A DNA stretch of 64,000 bases from Astrocystis sublimbata (taxonomy: Eukaryota > Ascomycota > Sordariomycetes > Xylariales > Xylariaceae): positions 62,001 through 126,000 of the forward strand of contig JAJNNY010000028.1 in NCBI GenBank assembly GCA_022453515.1. Direction: 5' to 3'. Both the position numbers and the translations under genes were made by a program. The notes below the pieces were generated by a model, which had not been told where the DNA came from, made no database searches, and saw nothing but the letters and a program-made list of their open reading frames with translations. Below are positions 32,752 through 45,815 of the stretch, piece after piece. The stretch's first letter is position 1, and each line of letters starts with the position of its first letter.

Positions 32752-34503
32752 TTGATCGGTGATGTAGGCAGAAGATTGATTGGTTATTTCTTGGGGGAAA
32801 TCGTTATATGAAGGGATCGTCGAAGAGGGTTGATGGCAATAGAGAGGCGTAGGTGGTGATGTGTTGGGCTATATCTATCTTATGGTGCATCATACGTGAC
32901 GATTCATGATAAAAAGATGAAGTTGATAAAGGAAGATGATTAAGAACGTTGATGCGGGAAGTTGGGAGAGAGACGACGAAGCAGGAGGGGGTGAAGGGGC
33001 AAGCAAATCAGCATGCGAACGGACAGAAGTCCCTAAAATACGTATCGCTTCGGGAGCAAGGCCTCGCAAGGCACCGCCACGGTCGGGAGTTAGGGAACTC
33101 CTCATCCGTATCGCTATCTCGTACAAATTCCACTATTGTTTTAAGTTGCGTTTTGCTCTGCTGTACATGTCTATGACCTGGATCGATGCATGTGCTGAGG
33201 TTATTTACGTAAAGCACAGTGCCTACGTCAGTAACCATATAACATCTATACCCCCCACCTGGCGAATGCTGGAGTATTCTAATGGTTCTCTCTTAACATC
33301 TACACACTTCACGATCGCTGAGGAACGAGGAAAGAATCTCGACTCGGGGCCCGTTAGCGCTTCCACGTATCTCAAATGTTTCAGCAATCACGATGATTCC
33401 ATCGCATCACCGGAAAACCAGCATAAAGCGCTATTATACTCATCCCAACTCTCAAGCAATTTGTTAATATGAACCTGCGAGAACTAGTTTGTTGTGGTGT
33501 AGGGTGGTAAATTAAGTTAAGACGTGTATGTATACAGTGGCCCTGTCCACGTCGTGATGTTTTTTTAAGTTTTCTACCCGCCTCCCCTACCCTCAAGGCG
33601 TTGATGAATAATTACCTACGTACCCAAGTACATACATATAGTGGTTTAATCCTTATCAAGTCGTCTGGCGCGAGACGAGACTCTTGCCCTTACCTTGCAC
33701 ACAGTTATATATACACATTAGAAGCAGTAATGTAAGGTACACAGTTGCATAAGTACATACATATACATACATAAGTACACACAGGACACGACAGCATACG
33801 TCGTCAGCACGAAGGCAAATTACTGAATGAGATAACGACATGACCCAGGGTCATGGCAAGTCTATACGGGCGGCAGAATACAGCTCATCAAGGTCCTTGG
33901 GTTCTTGCGGTTTGCTTGAATCCCCCTCTTGGCTGAAAGTATAGTTGATATCAGTCTAGGTATCGATTGCAAAACTTCAACTTTGATAAGTCGGCCTGCA
34001 TTTCGCTCCCACAATATGATATACGGAATCTTATCGACATGACCTATGCAGTAAAGGACCCCACGATTCGAGTACCATGATGACGCATGCAATGAGTCTA
34101 CTCAACTGTTGGGCGTGCACAACTGCGAAATTTCTCGTTTGCTTTGGACATAGACAACCAGCTGATAGAACTGAATGGTGGCATTTATTGGATACGGTAA
34201 GTAATCTAAGTACATAGAGAATGAATCGCTTTCGATCTCTTGCCAAACTTCCGTTACCCTGGGTTTGAAAGCCTTACGAACCATAGTCAGCCTATACCAA
34301 GGTTTACCAAGGTTACAGCCAACCGATCTGCTATGAAACGAGCAAAGACAAGGCAAAGATGCTAGTAGGAGTAACATCAGCGTAAAAGCTGGTCCAAAAA
34401 GGTCCCAAAATCAGTTAAGGAGAGACTTCTGGCTGCCTTCGATCGAATCCAAGGCTGTTGGGATTCTTGTAAAACAAGACAAACAAATCGTACGTAGCTA
34501 GAA
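32752..34503. other. 1.75-kb spacer, no gene recognised
   Basis: I see no supported gene. A near-perfect palindrome CATGACCCAGGGTCATG lies at 33839-33855, and an ACATAC-rich stretch at about 33,740-33,780. Confidence 0.45.
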
Positions 34504-37500
34504 TTATGTCTTCTCGGTGCCGTGTTGGTCGTCTTGATTATATCTTCTATTGGCGGCGCATTTCCGCATAGCGACCTTGGAGCCTTTGACCCATTTGGAC
34601 AGCCTCGCCCGAATGCGTCGACCAAACCGCTTCAGACTGATATCTGTATCTGAGGAGCTACTTGTCTTCAAAGAGTGGTTGATGTCGAGATTGGCGTTGT
34701 TACAAGCACTGGAACTGATCCTGTGGATTCTCAAACTCCCTGCAGTTCGAGTTCGGGCTGCCGAGGAAGAATTTACAGAAATAAGTGCACGTATATTCGA
34801 TAAGTGCTTCATTAGTCCATGAGGTGGTATCGAACTCGTTCGCACACCTCTGGATGAAGCACGCATCTTCTTTTTGTCGATGGTATTGTTCGAAGAGGTC
34901 CGGCAGCTATCCGAGTTGACCCTATCATCCGAAGGAGCCGAGTGAGCGACTTCACAATTGGTGTTATTGACAGCCTGGGTGTGGTCTAGTTGAGGTATGG
35001 GTTTTCTACGTTTCCGTAGCAGTATGGTGTCCGACTTCGGAGGCGTGCTGAATAGATCTCGGGGTTCTCGCTGTATAATGAGGTCCGTCAAAATCTGGCG
35101 TGTCTCCAAGCCCGGATTGTGTCGAACAGTGGAATAATGGGAAGAACTCTGTCGGCGACGTCGAGGGGACCTGACCTTGAGTTTATTCTGGTTGCAGCTT
35201 CGGGTGTTCTTTTCACCCAGGTCTTCCTGAATTGTCTTGGTTGATACATGGTCTGGCATGTTCTCATCTGCCTGTGAAGTCTCGGAAGAGCTATTTGTCT
35301 TGACCTTCAGCCGGAATTTGGGACCATCCATTTTTGCACTTGGGGCCTTATCACTACCCGCCACAGGTCCCAGATTATTAGCTTGCAATTGACTCGGTCT
35401 TGTTAAACCATTTGGCTGGTCAAAACTAAAGGGAACAAGAATCTCAGCACAATGATCCTCTTCCGTATCATGGTTTGTAACTAACGGTAGGTCGTAGCCC
35501 AGAGCACCTGGTAGAGGGGGCAAAGCTTTCATAAGCTGGGGAATGCTATTCTTCACCTTGAGTTGGCGAGCTGGAGAAATGGGCTTTGGAGATACGAGAG
35601 GAACCGTAGAGCATGTCGGGGTAATGTGCGGGTAGCCTTCATTATCTTCCCGGGGCAGTGTTGTGGTACTGATTCTCAAGACAGCATGATTTCTCCTATG
35701 ACGTCGGATTTGCTGGTGATGACTGGGTCCGTCCACTTCATCATTCATCTCCGAATCGATTCTTTCGTTCACTGGTTCATCTGAATCCGGCAATTCGTCC
35801 TCCAGGGACGAGCATCCTGGTCGTCCGCTTGTGGGCGAATCTAACGTAGTTTCCGAGTTAAGCCCCTCGATGCAACCTGTCGACGGCAAATTTTCTTCTC
35901 CCTTAGCCTGGACCGAATATTCATGTTTCTCAAGCGGGTCTTGACTCTCAATTGAAACGTCCAAGCCAACTTCACTGGAGCGAACTAGCGAACATGACTC
36001 TTCTGTGTCAACTTCGACATGGGGGTTACGAATTTCTGGTGTCTGCTTGCCGTCAGTCTCGCACTTGATGTCATCTCGTAGGATCACGCCTTGTTCACTT
36101 CGAATTGTAAGACAGCGGCCGCCGAACACTTGGACTTGTCTTTCAGGTGACTTTATTTGGCCCTTTGGCGCCGTGTTTGCATGATAACCGACGTAATGGT
36201 ATGGCGGTGTTATGTCCCTGGACTCCACGTCAAGGCTAGGATTGAAAGTGTCGAAGGAGTCCCTGCCAGTTTGTGATGGCAGGAGATCTATATCACTATT
36301 CCGGTTTCTATCAACTTCTTGGCCATCGAGTTCATTGGTGCTACTCTGGGACGACTCGGACTCTAGGTGACGAGAAAAGGCGGGCATGTTTGATAACTCT
36401 GCATGGGCCTGGTCTCGATTTGCGACCATACCTAAGTCTGGCGCTGGGAGTTGACCTTGGTCATCAACCACATGGCTTTCGGCATCATAGAAAGCAGAAT
36501 CTCCTTCTCCAAAGACTGCAGTGAGGCGATTTGGGGAGAGATAGTCACTGTCTTCTTGGTAACCTGTAGGCTGAGGGTATCTTCCTACTCGTGGAGCTGA
36601 AGGACCGATCGTTTGATAATAAGGATCCAATCGAGTAGGCTTGGTCTCAAAACTCTCTGTGTAATCGTAGAAAAGGGGCGGAGGTTCTACAGGAAAGCTT
36701 TGTGCGGCCCTCGGCAAAGTCGGAACTCGTCGATACGTGTGTGAAACCGAACTAAGGCTCGATGCTCGTGTAAATGCACTATCCAATCTACCATGGACAG
36801 GAGCGTTCCAAGATGTCATCGATGCCGGCGAACATGGTCGAGGTGGAGGAGGCCGAGGGGCATCATAGCAGTTGGGGGGTGGGCCTGGAGGAGCTAGCGA
36901 AGGAGTTGAACGATTGACGTCTGATCTGAGTCCCAGAGGGTAAGGTCTCCTCGACATCGGAGAGCATGGATTGTTGAAGCGACCGTGCACCGTCCTCTAG
37001 AATTGGGTCAGCTTTGTGCCTTCGCTGTTTCGAGGAAAGGCTATGCCTACGTAGGAGACTCTATCAATCTCCACCATGCGGCTATAATCGACCTGGCCAT
37101 TTTCTGTAACAGCTGGTGAGGCCGGCCGAAAACCGGGGCGCTTCAAGCGTGTGGGGTATGGAAACGGAGAACGTGGACGCTGCAGATTACTACTGCCGCT
37201 TGCCTGGCTCTGTAAGGTGTTGGTTGACTTGTAGTGAGATAGATGGCGAGAGCCACAGGTCGTGATGGAGTAGGAACGCTGCGCCAAGTCCTCCGTTGAT
37301 GTCGGAGAAAAGGCGCTTCTAACCGACTTGATACTTTCTGACCCGTACACAGATAGAACCTCAGATGTGGCATCCCTATGGGATAGGGGCTGCATAGAGA
37401 GGTTTTGTCGATACAGACTGTCAACGGAACGTTGTGGTTTTGGGCGTGGCGGGCCAACGCCCGAAATGGAGTTTCTCGGTGCGAGAGGCGAAGGCGGAAC

Positions 37501-37728
37501 AGGCTTGATGGTGAATATGCCAATATCCCCAGTCTCTGTAGTCGTCTTGAGCATACTCTCTAGAGCACCGGGGGAGTGTAGCAGAATAGCGTTCTCGTTC
37601 ACGCTTCGGAGAGGCTTATGAAAAGAACGAGCAGGAGAGGGAGCAACGCCAGAGCCACCGTGGGACGAACAGCTACTTCGTAGCGTGCCATGGCTTGCAC
37701 TACGCCGTGGAACGTGATGCTGTTCCAT
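34504..37728 (-). CDS. Large Ser/Pro-rich protein of unknown function
   Basis: Two exons, 37728-37051 and 36996-34504, give 1056 residues. The intron is 54 nt with donor GTAGGC, branch GCTGAC and acceptor TTCTAG; the TAG of that acceptor looks like an in-frame stop if the intron is missed. I recognise no domain. The protein is rich in Ser, Pro, Arg and Asp, with PPPPRP and APPGPPP tracts, long acidic-polar segments, and repeated basic patches (SPRRRRQSSS, RKRRKP), and is probably mostly disordered. The C-terminus carries a conserved-looking basic helix, KRFGRRIRARLSKWVKG, matching the N-terminal motif of the unknown protein at 31555-32751. Confidence 0.75.
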
Positions 37729-40450
37729 CTCCGGTGTCGTTCTTTCGAAGGGGTGTGATCACGAGCTTCAGCACATCAAGGTCTGGCGGGCCGAGTCGAG
37801 TAAGAGATACAGCTGGGTAGAAATGGGTAAGAAAGATTCACGACTTGCCAATGCGGCTGGACTTTGGTCGAATCCCGCTTGTTATTGATGGTCTTGACAC
37901 AAGCAGCACTGGGACAGCAGCCAGCGGCGCCAACGACACCTGTGGTTTCGAGTACAATACTGGACGGTGGTTTGGATATGGGACGTGGAGAAGCGGGAGA
38001 ACAACACAGATAGCTTCTAGATAGCCACGGTCAACAAATGCTGTCCTTATCTGAGGTGCATCTAGATTGGAAGGCACTTGGGTCCAGGCAAAGTCGCACA
38101 CAGGAAAGTGCAACCTGACATACCCTTAGTCACCCACCACCTGCCCACACAGTCAGTATAGGGGCCAGAGTCGGAAGCTGCTATAGCGTCGGACATACAT
38201 CAGAAGTAGGTAGCTGCCTCCTACCTATTCCCATCACTTCCTACTGCATCTGCCCCTTTTTTCAGGAAGGGAATATGTAAAGCGGCATCTTGACAAATAT
38301 AGTTTGCTTCCACATCAGATTACGAGTAGGTAGACAGACACCTAGCAATCTTTCAATGTTCCTACTCACAATGGATAACAGCGATTCCTGCCTTGAGCTG
38401 CATACCTTACATCGTCCAGACGAAGACGAAGCTGCCCAGCTGCCGCCTACGATCAACCAGCACACATGCTTCCCGCGACCTTCCATCGTAATAGCAATCT
38501 GATTGAGGCAATTGCTATATGTGGAATTAAATGAATGTTGAAGGTAAAGCAACAAGTACGCGAAATGAAGATGACCAGCACAGTTGTATGTCTTGCGTCG
38601 TATCAAGCTTTCATGGAAACTGCTCGCTTGGAATACATATATATTAACTCTTGGGATATTGAAAATGGTAAATACGAACACAGTTTGCCGTAATATGCGA
38701 TGGGTAATCAATGAAATAAGTGAGAACTATCGACACTCCTTTATACCTTTCCGTAGTTCTTACAAGTTGCATTTATCCCAGAAGTTTAGGCCAACGGATT
38801 GGATGATTGCCTTGGTGATAGTACTAAAGTTGAAGTCTCATCGTGAAGTAAGCCCTGAATTCTCCTGAATTATTTACCACGTGTAGCAGTGATCAACGTT
38901 TCATCAGATTCTTGAGCAATGAAACGTCCGCGATGATAGATATCTGGAAGACCTGGTTGCGAGTGTGGGATGATTTGTAGTTGTTCAAGTCGTGTCAGCT
39001 CATATCAAGCTACAGCGGATATTGCCGACAGAAACCGTAAACTACCGATGCCAAGAGCTGATCCTAGGAATGGATGATCCTACCCCAGATATGATGCCCT
39101 TCAAAAACGGGACAATACATCATGATGTCTCTGCAGCATCTCCAAGCACAAACATATGCGAATTGCTGCAAATTAAATACCTAAATTGTAAAATATTTAT
39201 AAACACCTAGGGAAAAGCATTAGAGTAAGACGTTCTGTGTACAATGTGTGGTCCCTAAGTTAATGACCCCAGTATATATATACCCAGACACTTGCCGAGC
39301 TTGCTACTTATTCGCAAGACGGAAATTCTTGAGCATAAAAGCAGGTTACTCATCATCAACTAGATGCAAACATATCTAGTGGCTGATTATTAGAGAGCTC
39401 TTGGCAATCATGAACTTGGTTGACGCATTTACTAGCCATAAAACTTGGAAATTCATTGCTCGAAGATAACATTCTACAGTATGTTGTTCTCGGCTGTCTG
39501 TACAGTGCTAGTTGAAAAGCCCCACCAAGCCGCCCGTAGCGTCAGCCACGGGTACCAACTTCATGGCCTGTTCAGGCTAGAAAGAGCAAGGAGAAGGCGC
39601 TAGCAGGTACGTACCGCCAAGCGCCAGAGAAGGACCTCTCGTCTCTGGTGGCGGAGGAAAGAGAACACCTGTCCTCGCCTGTAGCTGGACCCTTGCAGGC
39701 CGAGCAGGCCTTGGCACAGGGCGGGACAGGGCCACTGGCGAGCTGGGGCCCCCAGTATAAGGTTCGGGCAGTTGGCGAGTTGGTACCGTGTGGGCGCGCC
39801 GTGTGGAATGCGGTGGGCGGTGGCGCTTAGCAATCCGACGGGGCAGGCCTGGGCAAGCCCCTCCACACCCCGCCACCTGCATCCTACTATTGGTGCTCCT
39901 GGTGCGTCTATTGGGAATAACAGGATCAATTCAGCTCTGCGACTGGTTCTGCCGCGCGAGGAGTGGACAGTGGTGGACAGTGGTGTGGACAAGCTTATGG
40001 ACACATCTGTTCGGAGCATCAGCCTTCTTGCCCCATTGATCCAATCCTGACCAAGGCATGCAAAGGGGACACATCTCCATTATCGCCCATCTCTGTGCTT
40101 TGTACCTAGCCAGCTCGCCAGCTGTTACTGAATAAAGTCGTTTGCCTTGCTATTTTAGCGTAGCTGTATCCGTGCCTATTCTCTTCTTCTTCCCATCCTA
40201 CATCTTTTTGTAGTCCCCCAGTTCCGCCAGCTCTGAATAAAGGTAAGTCCGTTCCAGCATCTCCACGTTGCACTACTCTGCCATCGTTGATCGCTGCCTT
40301 CGTGTTTCCGGTCCTGTGCTGTCCTTGACTTCCCTCGCCATTGGCCAATCTCGTAGTTGGCCTCGCACCATCGCAACCTTCAGCCATAGCTCCTCACCTG
40401 CAACGCCAGAGCTTGCTTGCTAATCACTACGTCGAATATAGTTCGCCAAT
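37729..40450. other. 2.7-kb spacer upstream of the PDI gene
   Basis: No gene is recognised. The first part (to about 39,500) is AT-rich. From about 39,550 it becomes GC-rich with repeated GTGGACA units near 39,960-39,995. The last 400 bases are C/T-rich and look like promoter and 5' leader of PDI, including a palindromic pair of CCAAT boxes at 40340-40349. A GTAAGT at about 40,241 could mark a 5' UTR intron. Confidence 0.5.
40340..40349. promoter_or_regulatory. Back-to-back inverted CCAAT boxes (ATTGGCCAAT)
   Basis: A perfect 10-bp palindrome made of two abutting CCAAT boxes on opposite strands, 101 bases before the PDI start codon. It may lie in the promoter or the 5' leader. Binding by the CBC is inference. 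Confidence 0.5.
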
Positions 40451-42081
40451 ATGCGTTCGGCACGGAACATTGCTTTTGGCCTGATTGCGGCTGCCACCGC
40501 CGTCTCTGCCGCCGATGCGTCTGACGTTGTCCAGCTGAAGAAGGATGACTTCGACGGCTTCATGAAGGAGAACAGCCTTGTCCTAGCAGAGTGTAAGTTG
40601 GTCTCAAGAAGAACCTGTGTTTGAGGAGTCCTAGCTGACCTGGTTGACTACCTAGTCTTCGCCCCGTGGTGTGGTCACTGCAAGGCCCTCGCCCCAGAGT
40701 ACGAAGAAGCTGCCACAACATTAAAGGAGAAGGACATCAGGCTGGTCAAGGTTGATTGCACAGAGGAGCAGGACCTCTGCCAGGATCACGGTGTCGAAGG
40801 CTACCCCACACTCAAGATCTTCCGTGGTCTTGGGAATGTCACCCCCTACTCTGGCCAAAGGAAGGCCCCTGCGTGAGTACTGTCCTGCAACACCTATGCC
40901 ATGGCCGCGCTAACATGTCTGCCAGCATCACCTCATACATGATCAAGCAGTCTCTCCCTGCCGTCTCAGAGTTGGCCGCAGACACCCTTGAGGACTTCAA
41001 GACCGCCGACAAGGTTGTTCTGGTCGCCTACGTTGACGCCTCGGACAAGGCCTCGAACGAAGTGTACAGCGCCATTGCCGAGGAGCTCCGTGACAACTAC
41101 CTCTTCGGTGCCATCACCGATGCCGCTATTGCCGAGGCTGAGGGCGTCACCGCCCCTGCCATCGTTCTATACAAGCAATTCGACGAGGGCAAGTCTGTGT
41201 TCTCTGAGAAGTTCGAGAAGGAAGCCATTGTGAGCTTCGCCAAGACTTCCTCCACGCCCCTGGTTGGTGAGGTTGGCCCTGAGACCTACTCCGACTACAT
41301 GTCCGCCGGTCTTCCCCTTGCCTACATCTTTGCCGAGACCGCCGAGGAGCGGACAGAGCTTGGTGAGGCTCTCAAGCCTCTCGCGGAGAAGTACCGTGGC
41401 AAGATCAACTTTGCTACCATTGACGCTAAGGCTTTCGGTGCCCACGCCGGTAACCTGAACCTCCCCACCGACAAGTTCCCCTCTTTCGCCATCCAAGAGA
41501 CGGTCAAGAACCAGAAGTACCCCTTCAGCGTTGAGGAGGAGATCAACGTCAAGACCATCGGCAAGTTCGTCGAGGACTTCTCTGCTGGCAAGATTGAGCC
41601 CAGCCTGAAGTCTGAGCCCATCCCCGAGACCCAGGAGGGCGCTACCACCGTTGTCGTTGGCAAGAGCTACGAGGACATTGTCCTGGACGACACCAAGGAC
41701 GTGCTGATTGAGTTCTACGCTCCTTGGTGCGGTCACTGCAAGGCCTTGGCTCCTAAGTACGAGGAACTTGCTGCGCTGTACGCCAACAGCGAGTTCAAGG
41801 ACAAGGTTGTCATTGCCAAGGTTGACGCTACCGCCAACGACGTTCCCGATGAGGTCCGCGGCTTCCCCACCATCAAGATGTACCCCGCTGGCGCCAAGAG
41901 CGAGCCCGTCACTTACGGCGGCGCGCGCACCGTCGAGGACCTGATCACCTTCATCAAGGAGAACGGAAAGTACAAGGCGTCTGTTGAGGAGAAGAAGGTA
42001 GAGGAGACACCTGTTGCTCCCGCCGCCACTGAGACGACGACTGGCGAGGCTGCCCAGGAGTCAGAGCACGATGAACTATAG
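40451..42081 (+). CDS. pdi1: Protein disulfide isomerase
   Basis: The ER-lumen thiol oxidoreductase that forms and rearranges disulfides in secretory proteins. Exons 40451-40592, 40656-40872 and 40926-42081 give 504 residues. A signal peptide covers about residues 1-20 (cleavage after AVSA). The a-b-b'-a' thioredoxin layout is complete, with the active sites APWCGHCK at C53/C56 and YAPWCGHCK at C388/C391. The C-terminus is acidic and ends in the retrieval signal HDEL (501-504). Length and layout are normal for fungal PDI1. Codon use is strongly C-ending, as in highly expressed genes. Regulation by the unfolded protein response is expected from the family; I did not find a site I could assign. 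Confidence 0.97.
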
Positions 42082-42805
42082 ACGAGATATGGATAGTTTT
42101 CTTTATGCGGTCACGGTTACACGTCACGTCAGGCAGTTCAATCGACTGTCTCATGAACATTACTCTCCCGGTAATCTGGTAAAAAATGCCGGCTTCAGGT
42201 AGCTAGCATAGGTATAATGACTTCTATGAACCACATCTTGACTTGTAAATATGTGAAAAAGGGTGTCACGCAGTCGCAGTATGTGTATCAGTGCCTGCAT
42301 GCACGTGAAGCTGCAATGCAACCCCAATGCAACCTCAAGGGTGAACAGAAAATTCTTCAGTGCAACGTGAAGCACATGGATTGCCAATGACAAAGGGATC
42401 GGTGTGTACGTAATGTCAGATTGAGACAATGATGTTGTTGTTAAAGTGGTTGGCCAGGCGGAGGTACATAGCTGTATGAGAATAGCATTGTACCTGTACC
42501 GTAGGGGGCCCGGCTACGTGCCGTAGCCTGTCGGTTTTACCGATCAATAACCGCCAAACCGCAGCAGATCCTTTCCGATACGCCGTGAGGTGCCTGCAAC
42601 CTGCGCCAATCAGTGTCAACAGTCAGCTGTCAGCAACATACATATGTACATAGTACCGTTGCGCTGAACCTTGAAGCGGTAATTTATATTTTTGGCCACC
42701 CTCGTCGTCGCCCCTCGATTCCATTCCAGGTCCCTTAACCTCCAAACGAAAAGGCTTCAACCCAACACCGACCCAACCCGACCGCTCTACTCACATACCT
42801 ACACA
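42082..42805. other. Spacer upstream of the mitochondrial membrane protein gene
   Basis: No gene is seen. CCAAT boxes occur near 42,380 and 42,607, and a TTTATATTTT element near 42,682, about 120 bases before the start codon. Confidence 0.5.
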
Positions 42806-43756
42806 ATGGCTGCGCGGATTCTATCTACCGGGGCCCGAAGCGCATTCGCGGCCTCCATGACGTCTGCCACCACACGCGCTACCGCCCGCAACTTTCACGC
42901 GACCCCACGAGCTCTCGCCGACGCCACTGCTGCTGCGCTGCCCGTGCGCAAACCTGTCGGTGCTTTCCGCGGAGGGTGAGTTGTGGACAACGCGTGCTGC
43001 TTGGAATATGCGACAAGCTAATGCTTCGATTCTCTGTGCAGTCTCTTCGGATTCCTCCTGGGCACGACCCTTGCCGGCGGTGGTGTCTACGGATACACTC
43101 TGTGAGTTCGGTCTCTCTGTTGTACTAGGCCCTCTCCCCCGCTTAGGGATGGTGTTCAACAAGCTCCGACCACCGAGTGCGCACGGGTTGGCTTGCTTGG
43201 AGCAACACACAGGCCACCACGAGACCAACCGAGCTATTTCGACGTCGTCTAATTTGCTTTCGACCTCTTCTCGACCGTTTGCTGACCAGTATACCTGTAC
43301 AGGAGAGACTACAAGGCGTCGAACGAGCTATTGACGGAAGACATCTATGTGCGTTATTGCATTTGATTGATCCTCTCCGATCGTTGCTTGGCCTCTTGAT
43401 GATTCCTTGGAGAAGGGAGGAAAGGGACGGGGCACGATGGGGGGGAGCCGCGGCGCTGCGCACGCGAGGGACCATTCCCATCCAGCGCCGCGGGGTCCCC
43501 CCAATTCTTTGCGATGTTTTTCAGTGAAGACTCCTTACCCACTTGCATCTATCTTCTAGGCGCACACACATGCACACTCACCTGCCGTCCACATGATCCT
43601 TCACAACAATACCTCAAGCGACCCATGCGATCTCTGAAGCCTCCGCTAACCAATGGATGTTGATAACAGGCGTTACAACAAGCATGCCAACGATTGAATG
43701 CCTACGTCAAGACGTTGGAGGAGAAGATGGATGCCGCGGAACGGAAACGGGGTTAG
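42806..43756 (+). CDS. Small single-span mitochondrial membrane protein
   Basis: Four exons, 42806-42975, 43042-43101, 43303-43348 and 43670-43756, give 120 residues; all phases close, and intron 3 is long (321 nt). The first 50 residues are Ala/Arg/Thr/Ser-rich without acidic residues until about 39, a classic mitochondrial presequence, with a likely cleavage near RNFHATPRAL. One glycine-rich hydrophobic span follows (about 57-76: LFGFLLGTTLAGGGVYGYTL). A charged, probably coiled-coil tail ends the protein (LQQACQRLNAYVKTLEEKMD). I expect an inner-membrane location, but I cannot assign a named family. Proteins of this layout occur widely in filamentous ascomycetes from memory. Confidence 0.85.
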
Positions 43757-45815
43757 GCTAGGCTCATAGAGAGGAGGAAAAAAAGAATCCTTTTCTTTCC
43801 TTTTACGACACGAGACACCACCTTTCACGAACATAACATCACCTTACAAACATGCATATACACACACCATGAAGGCATTCGGGGTGCAGGTCAGTGATGA
43901 CCAGTACCATACCGACGCGGTAATTCAGGATGACATCCCACTCAATCATCTCATCTGCGAACAAGGAGAAATAACAATACAACCCAAAGAACAAAAACAA
44001 GATGGGAGAAGAATCCTTTCTTAACCTCTTTCTCGGAACTTTGCTAGCGGGAGTTGTTGGCTGCAGAAAACAAACCAATGTAAAACAGATATCCCGGATG
44101 CATTGCTTACGCCCAGCCCCAGTGTACATCAAATTGACGCTCGTGCTTTTCCAATGTGACTAATTACACGATGTGATTTGGGCAGTTGTTGTTAGTTGTT
44201 ATGACTGTGGAATCTTGCCTTCAACTTACTGCTTGACGTGGAAGCAAGCTGCTGAATTGTGAGCGGCAGAGACATCAACATCAGACATGACTACACCAGC
44301 TATATTCATCGATGCTTCGATCAAGATATTAGCAAGCATCTCCACCAAAGGATCCGGCGTACTCTTCATTTTGATCATACTTATCCTCGACATTGATGTT
44401 GAGGGACGAGCGTGACGTGACAAGCAACCTGTGATACTAGCACCCCTTGCTGAGACGCGTACCTAGGAACAACTCTATCGTATCTACATGTCTGTCCAAC
44501 CCTCGTACGACCCTCACCGACATGTGATGATGTATAAACGGCCACGTTTGTAAAACAACAAAACCAAGTCAGTTCAGTTCACTGACACATTTATAATGGC
44601 TTCCCCTTCATTTATATAGAAAAAAAAGCAGTGACGTCACTATTCGTTATCATATACCTTATCAGCTACACGAGTCAAGAAGCTATCGTGAGCAATTCTA
44701 ATTTCCCGCCTGCGAGCTACAACACCTCTCGAAGATTCCACTCGGAGGCACATTACCGGATATGAGTAGTGATACCTACGGAGTAATACTATGTACTTAC
44801 TTACTCAGTACCTAACATCTGAAATTTTGGGTTGTACATAGTTTAGTATATCCCTTTAGTAAGAATGAGACTATCTGCGCCCTGACTACCAAACTACCAC
44901 ACTACGCCCGGCCCAAATCTCCGACCCGGCGGCCGGGTAAGCTATCTATTGAAAGACTTGTCTCCGCTAGTTCGCTACGCTCTCGGCTCTCAAATTGCCC
45001 TGATTACCATTCCTTCTAGGCGTGTTCGTGGCCTCAGACTAGAACGGTACCGTCTTATAAACTATTTCACTTGCTAGGTATGAGCACCGGCCCGAACGCC
45101 TTGTCAAATTTCGATGAGCACGATCTATTGGCAAAGGCCGCGTTGCCTTGCCTCGCTTGCCCTATGTTAGCTTGCTTGCCTGCCGGCGTTGGAATTCCAC
45201 GTGTCAATACCCGAGATACAGACACTAGATTAGGAGTCATCGAGGCGAGGGAGTTCTAGATTCCTTATCAAGGGTAAGTGGCTAACTCCCTGATGTAGAT
45301 CTGTAAGTCGATGGCGCGATATGTGTGTCTAAGACACGCGAGACAAGTGAAACATAATACGGGCTTCCTCGGCTTCTCTACGCTAGAGATCTGCCTAAAT
45401 CATTAATGGTAAGCCTTGCACGAGTGTGGTACATCGTACAACATATCCGGGGCCGATCCAAGACATTTGAGACAAGGCCATGCCTAGAAAGAAAACATTG
45501 ATGTCACTAATGAAAAAATCACAGTGGATGTTTGATATAGCTGATGTTCTGCTACAGACGTAGATATGCGTACTGACTGACAGCAGATTTATGCTTTTGT
45601 ACAGGTTGTGGTTCCAAACCAGCTCTTTTCGAGGTGGTAGGAGGGGTATCTTAGGAAGCAAACGGTTCAAGGACTAAGGCCAACCTGTAAACCACTCGAA
45701 ACCTTGTAGTTGCTTGCCAAATAAAAACAAACGCAGGCAAATGAAATCAGAGTAGTGCCGCCCAATTATGCAAAAACGTAATCTCGTCTACCCATAACGC
45801 CAATATGATTTTTTT
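43757..45815. other. 2-kb convergent spacer, no gene recognised
   Basis: This is the 3' side of both neighbours. I see no coding region that I would defend. TAGGTAC-type motifs occur near 44,800. Confidence 0.45.

Noticed and set aside
32936..33472. 178-codon plus-strand frame in the spacer at 33 kb
   Set aside because: No domain, composition shifts along the frame, and no conserved-looking segment or splice support.
36997..36999. In-frame TAG between two long open segments of the gene at 34504-37728, suggesting stop-codon readthrough or a nonsense mutation
   Set aside because: A 54-nt intron with GTAGGC donor, GCTGAC branch and TTCTAG acceptor ends exactly at this TAG and joins the two segments in phase 0.
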